Source: Eubacteriales Family XIII. Incertae Sedis bacterium (GTDB lineage: Bacteria > Bacillota > Clostridia > Peptostreptococcales > Anaerovoracaceae). From it: 5,263 bases of DNA. Below the pieces are notes generated by a model. The model saw only the letters and a list, made by a program, of their open reading frames with translations, had not been told where the DNA came from and made no database searches. Below are positions 1 through 4,820 of this stretch, piece by piece. The translations under genes were made by a program, and so were the position numbers. The stretch lies in contig JAISML010000180.1 in NCBI GenBank assembly GCA_031276775.1, positions 1-5,263 on the forward strand. The letters run 5' to 3'. Within the stretch, counting starts at the first letter, position 1. Every line of letters begins with the position of its first letter.

Positions 1-1583
1 GTGACGGGCTGCGTATATACTTTCAGCCAAGGTTCTATGGATTCCCTGTACGCACTGTCGAAACTTGGGCTGACGTACTGCCCCGCATTGAAAGGCGTGT
101 AAGGCGGATATTTCATCCCGTTTCCGGCGCTGCTCCCGATCGCCGCCCCGTTCCGGGAGAACGCGACGATATCCGCGTCCGGCTCGATATTGATGGGCGT
201 CCGATAACCGCCGATCCCCATGCCGGGTCTCTGGGCGGTATTGGCGGAACCTACGCTGCCGCCGGGTCCCCCCGTCGCCACGATCTTGCCGCCGCTTATG
301 TGGATGTTGCCGTTCACCTCCTCGGTACCATCAGGGTTATACTCGGGACGGCCCGGGCCGATGCCGGCGCCGCCGCCTGTCGCGGAGGATCCGGTGATGC
401 TTGAACTGCTGATGTTGTGAATGGCGCCGCCGCCCGTCGCCGTGATGGTACCGCCGGTTATCCTGATAAGACCGGCGCCGCCGCCGTCCGTGCGCCCGGA
501 CGTTCCCGTACCGCCGCCGCCGCCGATGCCCGCGCCGTTGTTGTTTCCTTGCGCCGTGATCGTGCCGGAGTTGATGGTGATGCGCCCCCCGGCAGCGCTC
601 TGTCCGCCGCCGACGCCCGCTCCGTTGAGGTTGCCTCCCGTCGCCTTTACCGTGCCGGAATTGATGGTGATGTCTCCGCCGGAACCGTTTATGCCGCCGC
701 CGATGCCCGCGCCTCCGTAACCGCCTTGCGCCGTGATCGTGCCGGAGTTGATGGTGATGTCTCCGCCGCTCGGTCTTGAGACGGATGTGTTGCCGCCGAC
801 GCCGCCGCCGACGCCCGCGCTTCCGTAACCGCCTTGTGCCGTCAAGCTGCCGTTTCCGCCGATGGTGATCGACGCTTTCACCGGCGTGGCGGTGTTGGTA
901 CGGGAAACGTGCAGCGCAGCGTTGCAGGCATCCGCGTCGGTACCCGCATAGGTCTGCGTGAGATGATTGTCTCCCACAAGCGTCAGATTCACGGCGGAAC
1001 CTACTTCCACTTGGAAAGCGGGCACATTCCTCGCCGAGGATGTTATGTTGACGTCATGAATGGTGATATCGACCGCACCGCCGCCGTCGACCCTGACGCC
1101 GGTCACGAGTGAGGCTGCGGACTGTACGATGTTGAAACGATTGCCGTTCGCGTCCGATCCGAACGTTAAGATGCCGTCCTGAAAGGTATAGTACGGGCTG
1201 CCGCCCGTGAGAGAAGCGGTGTCCGACAGATCGATGTCGAATACCGCCAACGGATGGATCGCGGCCAAGGCGGTTGCTTCGCCGCCCGGCACGGTCACCC
1301 CGGATAAAGCGCTTTCCTCCGGGGAAGCCGATGTTTCCTCGGAGGCATCAGGGGGAGCTTCGACCGCCGCCTTTTCTTTGTCGTCCCTCTCTTCGTCCGA
1401 ACCGATCGCAGCCGGATCGTCCGGCGCACCCGCCGGCGTCTCGGCCGCGTTGTCCGCAGTCCCGTGGAATACCCTGACGACCTCCGCATTGGTCACTGCC
1501 GTAACCCCTAATGCAAGCATGCATATGATTGCGACGATCTTGCTTACGCGTCTTCCGTTTCTCTTTTCCCCACTGTTGTTCAT
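1..1583 (-). CDS. Secreted Gly-rich beta-solenoid repeat protein, N-terminal 527 residues (C-terminus beyond window)
   Basis: The frame is open from an ATG at 1583 to the window edge, giving 527 codons and no stop. The ATG is chosen because GGAGGGG lies about 7 bases upstream and a Sec signal peptide follows directly. That peptide has a basic start (residues 7-15, K/R-rich), a hydrophobic core (16-30) and a likely cleavage after TNA (31-33). Residues 42-100 are an Ala/Glu/Asp/Pro-rich, low-complexity linker. Residues 110-235 look beta-rich (for example VDITIHDVNI). Residues 239-460 hold about six rungs with the pattern ITINSGTITA followed by GAGIGGG. Beyond 460 the Gly repeats fade and Tyr/Pro-rich sequence begins. 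The visible part has only one Cys after the signal peptide (residue 220). Such rungs are known in exported clostridial proteins and suggest a right-handed beta-helix, but no catalytic motif is visible. Adhesion or glycan binding is an inference. Any cell-wall anchor would lie outside the window. Its own upstream promoter suggests it is expressed separately from the enzyme cluster. Confidence 0.85.
   Translation of the reverse strand, partial: MNNSGEKRNGRRVSKIVAIICMLALGVTAVTNAEVVRVFHGTADNAAETPAGAPDDPAAIGSDEERDDKEKAAVEAPPDASEETSASPEESALSGVTVPGGEATALAAIHPLAVFDIDLSDTASLTGGSPYYTFQDGILTFGSDANGNRFNIVQSAASLVTGVRVDGGGAVDITIHDVNITSSARNVPAFQVEVGSAVNLTLVGDNHLTQTYAGTDADACNAALHVSRTNTATPVKASITIGGNGSLTAQGGYGSAGVGGGVGGNTSVSRPSGGDITINSGTITAQGGYGGAGIGGGINGSGGDITINSGTVKATGGNLNGAGVGGGQSAAGGRITINSGTITAQGNNNGAGIGGGGGTGTSGRTDGGGAGLIRITGGTITATGGGAIHNISSSSITGSSATGGGAGIGPGRPEYNPDGTEEVNGNIHISGGKIVATGGPGGSVGSANTAQRPGMGIGGYRTPINIEPDADIVAFSRNGAAIGSSAGNGMKYPPYTPFNAGQYVSPSFDSAYRESIEPWLKVYTQPV
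204..869 (-). repeat. Protein-coding tandem rungs of the Gly-rich solenoid
   Basis: These are degenerate in-frame repeats inside the secreted protein, covering residues about 239-460. The beta-strand motif (ITI or close) begins at residues 239, 276, 305, 335, about 373 and 427, so the period is 29-30 in the core and longer at the ends. The matching turn motif AG(I/V)GGG occurs at 256, 292, 322 and 351, and decays to AGIGPG at 406 and MGIGGY at 455. The most regular rungs are in the middle, as expected for a solenoid with divergent caps. Confidence 0.8.
547..759 (-). repeat. 36-bp exact direct repeat pair within the solenoid gene
   Basis: The 36 bases at 547-582 are repeated exactly at 724-759. 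The offset is 177 bases, or 59 codons. A third, diverged copy lies near 642-682. Recombination between the exact copies would remove 59 codons in frame, so the gene could change its rung number without breaking. Confidence 0.8.
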
Positions 1584-1704
1584 CTTGCTGCCCCTCCATA
1601 TGATTGTCTTTGTAAGCGCGTGTGTGTTTGAAATGACGCCTACGTCCCTTGATGAACGAAATGATTATTCTGTTGTACGTCGTCTTCTTTGCAATTCGGA
1701 TATG

Positions 1705-1744
1705 CCCGGCATTTCCGCCGGACTGTGCCGGGTCGCGCGCGACC
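1705..1744 (-). repeat. Overlapping inverted repeat and 14-bp palindrome in leader
   Basis: CCCGGCA at 1705-1711 pairs with TGCCGGG at 1726-1732, a 7-bp stem with a 14-base loop. It overlaps by two bases a perfect palindrome, GGTCGCGCGCGACC, at 1731-1744. Because they share bases, the two folds cannot both form fully in RNA. The palindrome could equally be a protein-binding site in DNA. Neither is followed by a T-run, so they do not look like terminators. Confidence 0.35.
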
Positions 1745-1830
1745 ACCTGTCTGCGGGGAGCAACAGCAACCGTTCTGCATTATCGCCATACGGAAATTCA
1801 AGCCGGAAACATACATGCCGGCATATTTCA

Positions 1831-1877
1831 GGAAACGCTGATGAATGCTTTGCCTGCGTAAACGCCGCAGTGTTTCC
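1831..1877 (-). promoter_or_regulatory. Nested stem-loop in leader
   Basis: Read on the minus strand, GGAAAC (1877-1872) pairs with GTTTCC (1836-1831). This encloses a 5-bp hairpin, CTGCG/CGCAG, with a 7-base loop (1870-1854). A second GTTTCC at 1810-1805 could compete for the same GGAAAC. Alternative pairing of this kind is what a switch would need, but the stems are short and this is inference only. Confidence 0.3.
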
Positions 1878-1904
1878 CTAAAAAGATCCGAACGTTCCTT
1901 TCAT
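1878..1904 (-). CDS. Possible 8-residue leader peptide MKGTFGSF
   Basis: ATG at 1904 is preceded, five bases upstream, by a GGGGGGA ribosome-binding-like tract (1915-1909). The frame closes with TAG after eight codons. It lies about 20 bases after the predicted transcript start, where leader peptides usually sit. It carries no run of one regulatory amino acid, so a classical amino-acid attenuator is not indicated. The two Phe codons are the only repeated aromatic residues. It could be a chance ORF. Confidence 0.3.
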   Translation of the reverse strand: MKGTFGSF

Positions 1905-1920
1905 GGAATCCCCCCGTTCG
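1889..1920 (-). promoter_or_regulatory. Hairpin holding the leader-peptide start codon in its loop
   Basis: On the minus strand CGAACG (1920-1915) pairs with CGTTCG (1894-1889), and TTCC (1908-1905) pairs with GGAA (1898-1895). The loop is ATGAAA. The G-rich ribosome site forms a one-sided bulge between the two stems. Ten base pairs thus present both the ribosome site and the ATG as unpaired elements. This arrangement is the main reason to consider the tiny ORF seriously. Confidence 0.35.
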
Positions 1921-1930
1921 TATTTTACAT

Positions 1931-1959
1931 TTTAAACCCTAGCCTTACCGGACAGTCAA
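1931..1959 (-). promoter_or_regulatory. Sigma-70-like promoter for the secreted protein gene
   Basis: Minus-strand TTGACT (1959-1954) lies 17 bases from TTTAAA (1936-1931). The -35 matches consensus at five of six positions and the -10 at four of six, at ideal spacing, in an AT-rich patch. A perfect 12-bp inverted repeat sits about 44 bp upstream of the -35. The -35 flank (ACAGTCAAGCG on the plus strand, 1952-1962) is nearly identical to that of the promoter at 2294-2324. Confidence 0.6.
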
Positions 1960-2002
1960 GCGTTTTTTGAAATTTGTTTTGCACTCGTGGCAATAAATGC
2001 AA

Positions 2003-2050
2003 CCGCCCATGGGTCTGCGGACGGCGATGCGCCCGCCAACCCATGGGCGG
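2003..2050. repeat. Perfect 12-bp inverted repeat with nested outer arms
   Basis: CCGCCCATGGGT (2003-2014) and ACCCATGGGCGG (2039-2050) are exact inverse complements separated by 24 bases. Each arm contains the palindrome CCCATGGG. Shorter arms TGCAAC (1998-2003) and GTTGCA (2063-2068) extend the symmetry outward with a one-sided bulge. There is no T-run, so it is not a simple terminator. Its place upstream of the 1931-1959 promoter fits an operator, or a structured RNA beyond the preceding terminator. Confidence 0.6.
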
Positions 2051-2072
2051 CGACCAAACACCGTTGCACAAC

Positions 2073-2116
2073 AAAAAACGGAAACGGGTCGGCAGGATAT
2101 TCATCCCGCCGACCCG
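2073..2116 (-). terminator. Rho-independent terminator, minus strand
   Basis: CGGGTCGGC and GCCGACCCG (2108-2116 and 2085-2093) form a perfect 9-bp stem. An inner GGAT/ATCC pair can form after one mismatch. On the minus strand the stem is followed by TTTCCGTTTTTTG, a T-rich tail. It would stop transcripts from the promoter at 2294-2324, and any read-through from the enzyme cluster, before the secreted protein's own promoter. On the plus strand no T-run follows. Confidence 0.65.
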
Positions 2117-2155
2117 ATCCTGAAGCGAAACCGGGGACATTGTGCAGAAAAATAA

Positions 2156-2165
2156 GGGGGGGGGG
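2156..2165. repeat. G10 homopolymer
   Basis: Ten consecutive G on the plus strand (C10 on the minus) lie in the non-coding region, inside the candidate small RNA. Tracts of this length are prone to slipped-strand length change and to sequencing error. No confirmed reading frame crosses it, so any effect would be on RNA structure or spacing. Confidence 0.9.
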
Positions 2166-2182
2166 TCAATCTCCACTCGGCC

Positions 2183-2205
2183 ACATCCGCAGACGGATGT
2201 TTTTT
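2183..2205 (+). terminator. Terminator-like hairpin, plus strand
   Basis: ACATCCG and CGGATGT form a perfect 7-bp stem with the loop CAGA, followed on the plus strand by a T-run (2200-2205). It has the classic layout, but no plus-strand gene lies upstream to be terminated. Either an unrecognised plus-strand transcript ends here, or the hairpin belongs to the minus-strand RNA and the T-run is incidental. Confidence 0.4.
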
Positions 2206-2233
2206 CGCCTCCTCGTATGCTTTTTTCGCCGCC
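2200..2233. repeat. Direct repeat TTTTTTCGCC(T/G)CC, 21-bp period
   Basis: The 13-base unit starts at 2200 and again at 2221, with a single difference. A 21-bp period is two helical turns, which would place two protein-binding sites on the same DNA face. On the minus strand the units read as GG(A/C)GGCGAAAAAA. It may also be a simple local duplication. Confidence 0.5.
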
Positions 2234-2293
2234 GCGCACTACGGCGGCCCCGCAAAATGCGGTCATCCCATCGATGGATGCTCCGCCGCCTTT

Positions 2294-2324
2294 ATTATAA
2301 AGTATAAAGCCGCTTTACAGTCAA
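2294..2324 (-). promoter_or_regulatory. Sigma-70-like promoter of the candidate small RNA
   Basis: Minus-strand TTGACT (2324-2319) and a perfect TATAAT (2299-2294) are 19 bases apart, slightly longer than ideal. TTATAA at spacing 18 is an alternative -10. The surrounding sequence is the most AT-rich part of the window. Predicted initiation is near 2287. No protein gene starts within a normal distance, so the promoter either drives a non-coding RNA or is non-functional. Confidence 0.55.
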
Positions 2325-2357
2325 GTGGTTTGTTTAAAAAACGCGCGCCGAATCGGG

Positions 2358-2391
2358 AAAAAGTTGCTGCGCAAGGGTTGGCGGGCTGCGC
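2358..2391 (-). terminator. Weak terminator after the GNAT-like gene
   Basis: About 30 bases past the stop of the GNAT-like gene, minus-strand TTGC-GCA-GCAA (2374-2364) is followed by TTTTT (2362-2358). An alternative 5-bp stem, GCGCA/TGCGC (2391-2387 with 2373-2369), overlaps it. Both stems are short, so termination would be inefficient. The stronger stem is at 2073-2116. Confidence 0.25.
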
Positions 2392-2406
2392 TGCGGCCGG
2401 CAAAGA

Positions 2407-3480
2407 TCACAGCAACCCGCACTCGAAATACGCCGGCCGGCTGCCCAACTCCGCCCCTGCGTCATTCCGTTTCAAATCAAAGCAACACAGCCGGCTGCCG
2501 AAATGAACGTTTTTGATGGTATCGAGTATGCGCCTTGTTTCACTGTTTTCGATCGCGCCGACGCATATCGCGCCGTACAGTGGACGGGCGGCCGCCGCCG
2601 CTTCCCCAAGAAAAATCCGTATGATATCCGGATCATCGCGCCCGGCGGCGAAAAAACTGAGATATGCAAAATCGGCGACCTCGCCCTGTTGCGGCAAGGG
2701 CGGATAACGCAACGGACGGAGCAGAACGTTCCACTTGGACAGCGTTTTGTAAATGCCGTTGTAGGCTTTGACGATGTGCTGCTTGAAATCCCGCTGATCC
2801 CAAAGCGCTCCTGCTGCGGCGATGTCGCCGCCCGGATGCGTGAGCAGATAAAAACACTCCGCATGCAAGCCGTGAAACGCGGAAAGGGAGGTCATCTCCG
2901 GGAAAAAATCGTGATTTCGCCCGTAGTCGCGGTAATGACGCAACAATTTTTCCGCATCGGCCGCGTCCGCCCGGCGAAATGTGAAACCGTGACGGGGTTT
3001 TTTGGGCGCATACGGAGAAAACAGATATGTCGTATAGTTGCCGACGCTCCGCAGATCGGGCATGTACCCGCGTTTTTTGTCGAGCATCTTCGATCCCGCG
3101 CCGTTTTCCGAGAGGATCGAATAAAAGAAGAAATCCGCTTGCGCGTCATCCAATGCGGCGTGCAAGAGCCGCTTGAGATTGACAAAGCTGTCCGTACGCT
3201 TGCAAAGACCTGTAACGTAACCGACCGTGCGCACTTTGCCGCCGATGTACACCCGTCTCGGCAAGCAAACCATTTGCGCTCTGACGCGATTCCCTTCATC
3301 GACGCAGAGGGTTATTTCGGCGTCCTTGCAATCAGCCATGTACGACCGGAAAGCGTCTTCCCTCCTCGTGTACACAATGTCGAGCGCGCCGCCGGAAGAT
3401 CGGGATTCGATCAGTTCAAGCATCCGTCCGCCATCCCCGGGAACGGCTCTGCGGTACAGGAGACTATTTTTTTGCTTCAT
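2407..3480 (-). CDS. Tandem GNAT-like acyltransferase, 357 residues
   Basis: ATG at 3480 is preferred over an in-frame TTG at 3525, because GGGGGA lies eight bases upstream and because of the typical 17-base overlap with the preceding gene. About 357 residues is roughly twice a single GNAT domain. The N-terminal half (about 8-155) opens with a GNAT-like first strand and helix (YRRAVPGDGGRMLELIE) and has central strands around 55-92. The second half (about 164-345) begins again with the same pattern (FTFRRADAADAEKLLRHY). No textbook acetyl-CoA loop (Q/RxxGxG/A) is obvious in either half, so one half may be a degenerate scaffold. GNAT proteins move acyl groups from acyl-CoA to amines. No substrate can be named. 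As the last gene of the cluster it may acylate the product of the radical SAM enzymes (inference). A Fem-like or other acyltransferase relative is the main alternative. Cytosolic: no signal peptide or membrane segment. Confidence 0.75.
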   Translation of the reverse strand: MKQKNSLLYRRAVPGDGGRMLELIESRSSGGALDIVYTRREDAFRSYMADCKDAEITLCVDEGNRVRAQMVCLPRRVYIGGKVRTVGYVTGLCKRTDSFVNLKRLLHAALDDAQADFFFYSILSENGAGSKMLDKKRGYMPDLRSVGNYTTYLFSPYAPKKPRHGFTFRRADAADAEKLLRHYRDYGRNHDFFPEMTSLSAFHGLHAECFYLLTHPGGDIAAAGALWDQRDFKQHIVKAYNGIYKTLSKWNVLLRPLRYPPLPQQGEVADFAYLSFFAAGRDDPDIIRIFLGEAAAAARPLYGAICVGAIENSETRRILDTIKNVHFGSRLCCFDLKRNDAGAELGSRPAYFECGLL

Positions 3481-4819
3481 CGAGGTTTTCCCCCACCGGG
3501 ATGCCGATTCGCCGATCCACTTCAAAATGAAACATGATGTTCATCACCCAATATGCCAGATGCAGGATCGGTTTTTTCGTGCGCGCGCACAGAACCGGAA
3601 ACCGTCTGAATATGGAACGAAACGTGAAATACCGGCGCTTATACTTCCCGCACAGGGCGCGAAGCCCATCCGGCGAGACAAGCGCCGGCGCAAAGGATAT
3701 CTGCCCGTAATCGTAATCTTCCCGCAACCACCAGCGTTCATGAAGCAGACGACCTTCGGAGCGAAACGTTTCGTAGGTTTTGGTTCCCGGAAAACAGAGC
3801 AGATGATTGAACGCCACCACGAAAAACCTGTGCCGCATGGAAAAATCCAGAACATCGGCAAAACTTTGCTCGCAGTCGTGATCAAAGCCGAACACAAAGC
3901 TCGCGTAAATATTGATGCCCGCCCCGTGAATCCGTTCGACCAGCGTATCGCGCGCGCCAAGCCTGTCGTTCCATTCCTTGTTCATTTGTCTGAGGTTGCC
4001 CGCATCGATGGATTCAAAGCCGATCAGAACCAAAGTGCAGCCGCTTTCCCGCATCAGACGCAACAGTTCCCCATCCCCGGCAACGTCGAGGGTGATCTGC
4101 GTGACCCAGACGATCCTGAGCTTTGCGATCTCCGTAAACAGCGCTTTGGCAAAGGATTTGTCCGAAAAGATGCTGTCGTCCACAAAGAAGAATATCCCGT
4201 GTCCGCACGTTTTGATCTCGGCGACAATATCTTCGATGGGGCGATGCCGGTAACGTCCCCCGTAGTAAGAGGCGATGCTGCAGAATTCGCATTTTCGGGT
4301 ACAGCCGCGACCGATCTCAATCAAGGATATCGGCAGATATTTTTTCATTTTGTCCGCATAGATCGAGCGATCGGGCAAACCGTAATCCGGGCAGGCAACG
4401 CCATGATAAAGCGGTTGGAAATTCCCCCGCGCAATGTCTGCCAGCGCGTCCGCCCAAACGCTTTCGGCGTTTCCCGTAATCAGGACGTCGGCGTGCGCTG
4501 CGGCGTCCCCGGGGCAAAGCGTGACATGATACCCGCCCATCACGACGATCTTTCCTTTCCGGCGAAAGCGTTCCGCCAATTCATACGCGCGTTTGGCGGT
4601 ATAGGTCTCAACCGTGATCGCCACCACATCGCAAGGCGTGTCTTCGTCTATGGTCTCGATCCTGTCATCCAGAAAAAGCCTGTCGTACTGCGGAGGCGTC
4701 AGTTTGCTGAGCACGGCGACGGTCAGCGGTTCCATCAACCACGATCTGAGATATTTCTCACCTTTCTTTTTCCCGATGCCGGGCAGAACAAAGAGTATTT
4801 TCATCCTGTGTTCCGCCAT
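3464..4819 (-). CDS. B12-binding-domain radical SAM protein, 451 residues
   Basis: The complete gene is read from ATG at 4819, chosen because GAGG lies about nine bases upstream and the upstream stop is one base away. ATGs at 4840 and 4804 are alternatives. Residues about 6-135 are a cobalamin-binding-type Rossmann domain opening with MKILFVLPG and carrying MGGYHVTLCP at 94-103. No DxHxxG motif is visible, so His-on cobalamin ligation is unlikely. The radical SAM core runs about 164-370, with CTRKCEFC at 173-180 supplying the CxxxCxxC cysteines (173, 177, 180) for the 4Fe-4S cluster. Later core motifs include VDDSIFSD, IGFESID and FVFGFDHD. The C-terminal tail is basic and aromatic, as in many enzymes of this class. 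Relatives use SAM to make a radical for methylation, cyclisation or rearrangement of lipids, tetrapyrroles and natural products. The substrate here is unknown. The protein looks cytosolic, though the tail (about 416-430) could touch membrane. Confidence 0.9.
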   Translation of the reverse strand: MAEHRMKILFVLPGIGKKKGEKYLRSWLMEPLTVAVLSKLTPPQYDRLFLDDRIETIDEDTPCDVVAITVETYTAKRAYELAERFRRKGKIVVMGGYHVTLCPGDAAAHADVLITGNAESVWADALADIARGNFQPLYHGVACPDYGLPDRSIYADKMKKYLPISLIEIGRGCTRKCEFCSIASYYGGRYRHRPIEDIVAEIKTCGHGIFFFVDDSIFSDKSFAKALFTEIAKLRIVWVTQITLDVAGDGELLRLMRESGCTLVLIGFESIDAGNLRQMNKEWNDRLGARDTLVERIHGAGINIYASFVFGFDHDCEQSFADVLDFSMRHRFFVVAFNHLLCFPGTKTYETFRSEGRLLHERWWLREDYDYGQISFAPALVSPDGLRALCGKYKRRYFTFRSIFRRFPVLCARTKKPILHLAYWVMNIMFHFEVDRRIGIPVGENLDEAKK

Positions 4820-4820
4820 G

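Larger units (their letters stand above)
1584..1924 (-). promoter_or_regulatory. Long structured 5' leader of the secreted protein gene
   Basis: The promoter at 1931-1959 predicts a transcript start near 1924, leaving about 340 nt before the ATG at 1583. No convincing protein gene fills this space. One minus-strand frame (about 1646-1793) gives a short Cys-rich peptide but lacks a ribosome site. The leader contains several inverted repeats, listed separately: 1889-1920, 1831-1877, 1815-1824 (the 10-bp palindrome ATGCCGGCAT), 1705-1732 and 1731-1744. It matches no riboswitch consensus that I recognise. Length and structure suggest post-transcriptional control, but chance hairpins in GC-rich DNA are possible. 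Confidence 0.4.
2073..2288 (-). ncRNA. Candidate structured small RNA, about 215 nt
   Basis: The stretch is bounded by a promoter at 2294-2324 and the terminator at 2073-2116. In 5'-to-3' order on the minus strand it contains five hairpins. These are CATCC/GGATG, CCGCA/TGCGG with a 3-base loop, GCCGCC/GGCGGC with a 9-base loop, ACATCCG/CGGATGT with a 4-base loop (2183-2200), and the terminator stem. A C10 tract interrupts it. A minus-strand ORF of 113 codons (1925-2266) overlaps, but it has no well-placed ribosome site, a composition unlike a normal protein, and runs through the terminator hairpin, so I do not call it coding. I see no signature of tmRNA, RNase P RNA or SRP RNA. 6S RNA or a clade-specific RNA remain possible. 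It could also be a leader left behind by a decayed gene. Confidence 0.4.

Noticed and set aside
220..1112. Several plus-strand Pro/Ala-rich frames opposite the secreted protein
   Set aside because: They are antisense readings of Gly-rich repeat codons (GGC read as GCC), not independent genes.
1666..1694. TTGCAA with AGAATA as a closer promoter for the secreted protein
   Set aside because: The -10 match is too poor. The promoter at 1931-1959 is much better.
1831..1877. Cyclic di-GMP-type riboswitch in the leader
   Set aside because: GCAAAGC-like bases occur, but the paired tetraloop and receptor elements of the class are not present.
2021..2052. Fluoride-riboswitch-like GGCGATG...CCGCC on the plus strand
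   Set aside because: Only the first few bases resemble the consensus. The conserved downstream part is absent and there is no gene on that strand.
1705..2116. CRISPR-like array from the many short repeats
   Set aside because: The repeats are inverted and irregular, with no constant repeat/spacer length.
1925..2266. Minus-strand open frame of 113 codons between the two promoters
   Set aside because: The composition is irregular and it runs through the terminator hairpin, the C10 tract and the inverted repeat. It also lacks a well-placed ribosome site. An AGGAGG near 2210 has no start codon after it.
1987..2307. Plus-strand open frame of 106 codons
   Set aside because: It covers the same palindromes, the G10 tract and a terminator-like hairpin. 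Arg-rich low-complexity translation with no start signals.
2503..3537. Plus-strand open frame of 344 codons
   Set aside because: Antisense to the GNAT-like gene. No recognisable domain and no promoter or ribosome site.
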